Assembly: GCA_026018925.1 (NCBI GenBank)
Contig: JAKSZU010000012.1
Location: 31,552,055-31,616,054 of the forward strand
Reading direction: 5' to 3'
Length of the DNA: 64,000 nt
Source of the DNA: Tupaia tana
Lineage: Eukaryota; Chordata; Mammalia; Scandentia; Tupaiidae
In this document: positions 62,871 through 64,000 of the stretch, in pieces
How the letters are laid out: each line of letters begins with the position of its first letter
How positions within the stretch are numbered: the first letter of the stretch is position 1
Notes under the pieces: generated by a model
What the model saw: the letters and a program-made list of their open reading frames with translations, nothing else
Database searches by the model: none
What the model was told of the DNA's origin: nothing
Translations under genes and position numbers: made by a program

Positions 62871-63917
62871 GTGAAGTGAATTCAAGTAAAGTTTGTCCTT
62901 CAGAGCATTTTCCAATTGGTTGTTGAGGTCCTATCTTTATCGTTAGGAAGGAACATGGTGGCTCCCAATAGAAGGTGACAAAAGGAGATATGAGCCTGCC
63001 ACCTGCTGGTCCCTGACGGTATTGCCTGCCAGTTCTTAGGGTTCAAGTGTCTGTCACTCTCATACTGGGCAGATCTGGAAGGACTTTTGAAACATCTACT
63101 CCAATACTCTCCTTTTAGGATTGGGTTGTCTGAAGCACATAGAAGTATTACATGCTAACACCTAGAAACCATCTAACCAGAGCCTAGATTAAACCCACAT
63201 GCAGAATCTGTCCTCTGGGGAGAGTGAGGCGTGTGCTGGCACAGAGCCTGAAGTTGGCTGGAGAAGGAGGAGAGGAGAGGAGAAAGGAGGACAGTGAGAA
63301 AGGCCAAAGGAAGTCAGAAGCCGTTGTGGAGCTCCAGGAAAGGGGGAGAGGGCTAAAGAGAGAAAATGGAGAGAAAAAGAGTAGATTTGAGAGAGAAAGA
63401 CAATCGGACTTGGTAAAACTTTGGATCCAGAGAATGAGGGAGTGGGACTGCCAGTGACTGCCAGCGAGCTGCACTTTGAGCTAGCGATTAATCGTCATAA
63501 AACTTCAGTGTGATCATTTATTAACTCCAGCAATTTGTCATCAGGTGGATGCTGAATGTCCCCCTTTATACCTAACCAGTCACCCCCACTAGTCTGTCAG
63601 GAATTCTACAGGGTGGGGTAAAGCAGTCTGAATTCCAAATTCATTTTTATGACCGTGTGGCCTTGTGGAAAGTTATCAAACACCTGAACATAGCTTTCTC
63701 ATCTCTAGTTTTCTTTAGTTTACTCGTCTGAACAATGGCTACCTTCACGCTGAGCCGACTTGCACTTGAACTAATGACTGATATCTATAATCCTATTGAG
63801 TCCTCACAACTCCAGGAAGTGGGCACAGCCATTGCTCCTGTTGTCCAGATGAAGACTTGGAAGCTCTGAGAGATGGAATAGCTTTCTCAAGACTCCATAG
63901 CTTGAAAGTGGCAGAGC
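62871..63917. other. Intergenic with MIR pieces
   Basis: 63640-63715 resembles forward MIR and 63795-63915 reverse MIR ('agtcctcacaactccaggaa', 'gtccagatgaagacttggaa'). A purine-rich stretch lies at 63258-63405. No gene seen. Confidence 0.5.
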
Positions 63918-64000
63918 TGGCTCCATAGCCTGGTGGTTAAGGAAGCTGGATCCCACAGTACCAGCTGTGAGGTTTGAATCCTGGACCTTGAGAAACACAC
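63918..64000 (+). mobile_element. SINE-1 head, cut by the window edge
   Basis: 'ctggctccatagcctggtgg', 'ttaaggaagctggatcccac' and 'ggtttgaatcctggacc' form the start of an old copy. Confidence 0.8.

Noticed and set aside
1019..64000. SINE heads as functional tRNA genes
   Set aside because: They have A- and B-box-like motifs but continue into SINE bodies with A-rich tails and target duplications, and they lack a full tRNA cloverleaf ending.
33500..64000. Possible POLD3 exons to the right of LIPT2
   Set aside because: POLD3 is the next gene in human, but no frame here resembles it. In human it lies about 100 kb from LIPT2, so it is probably outside the window.
1..64000. A new multi-gene system
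   Set aside because: Only two protein-coding genes are present. Both are ordinary, conserved and functionally unrelated, and everything else is repeats or unassigned non-coding DNA.

Overview
This is nuclear DNA from a placental mammal. The evidence is two intact, recognisable mammalian genes (KCNE3 and LIPT2, both on the minus strand) in a background dense with interspersed repeats: tRNA-derived SINEs, MIR, L2, L1, MaLR LTRs and one gamma-retrovirus-type solo LTR. Two ancient 7SL-RNA-derived (Alu/B1-like) monomers point to Euarchontoglires. The dominant SINE is a tRNA-derived family, not Alu, B1/B2 or a 7SL-rich tree-shrew pattern, so a colugo (Dermoptera) is my best guess. That is inference, at roughly even odds. 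The gene order matches human 11q13.4, where KCNE3 and LIPT2 are neighbours.

Layout. 1-4.9 kb: sequence downstream of KCNE3, mostly SINEs. About 5.1-15.3 kb: the KCNE3 locus. It has a probable 3' UTR (5.1-7.3 kb), one coding exon (7303-7614) with its splice acceptor at 7655, a repeat-filled 5' intron, and a CpG island (14.2-15.3 kb) that is the likely promoter and non-coding first exon. 15.3-31.9 kb: intergenic sequence with SINEs, L2, L1, two MaLR LTRs and a 7SL monomer. 31.9-33.5 kb: LIPT2, two coding exons (33424-32959 and 32190-31961) encoding 231 aa, with a CpG island over exon 1 and a SINE carrying a 26-G homopolymer in the intron. 33.5-64 kb: no gene found. It holds SINE clusters, a long ancient L1 on the minus strand (44.1-46.9 kb), an ERV1-type solo LTR (50.4-50.9 kb), an L1-derived element resembling a 'half-L1' (52.4-54.9 kb), an MLT1-type LTR (55.1-55.7 kb) and older L1 pieces.

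SINE naming used here. SINE-1 is the long form (about 250-290 bp): a tRNA-like head starting near 'gggaccagcag', then a body with 'gagaggagaatggagg', then a tail 'ccctatagcaaaaacctctc' or, in older copies, 'ccctctggcaaatt'. SINE-1s is a short form in which the head runs from 'ggtggcttg' straight into 'ctttctcactttc'. SINE-2 is a different family with 'ctcagggaggtctc' and 'gaactgggaacc' in its minus-strand view. SINE-3 is a rarer, older family. Strand is given for the tRNA-like head-to-tail direction.

KCNE3 (potassium-channel beta subunit, plasma membrane) and LIPT2 (mitochondrial octanoyltransferase of lipoate synthesis) do not act together; they are just neighbours. I found no novel multi-gene system. 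The most interesting content is in the repeats: repeated insertion of SINEs at one target, a deletion-derived SINE subfamily that amplified, a half-L1-like element with tandem 5' units, two strong inverted repeats, and microsatellites seeded inside SINEs.
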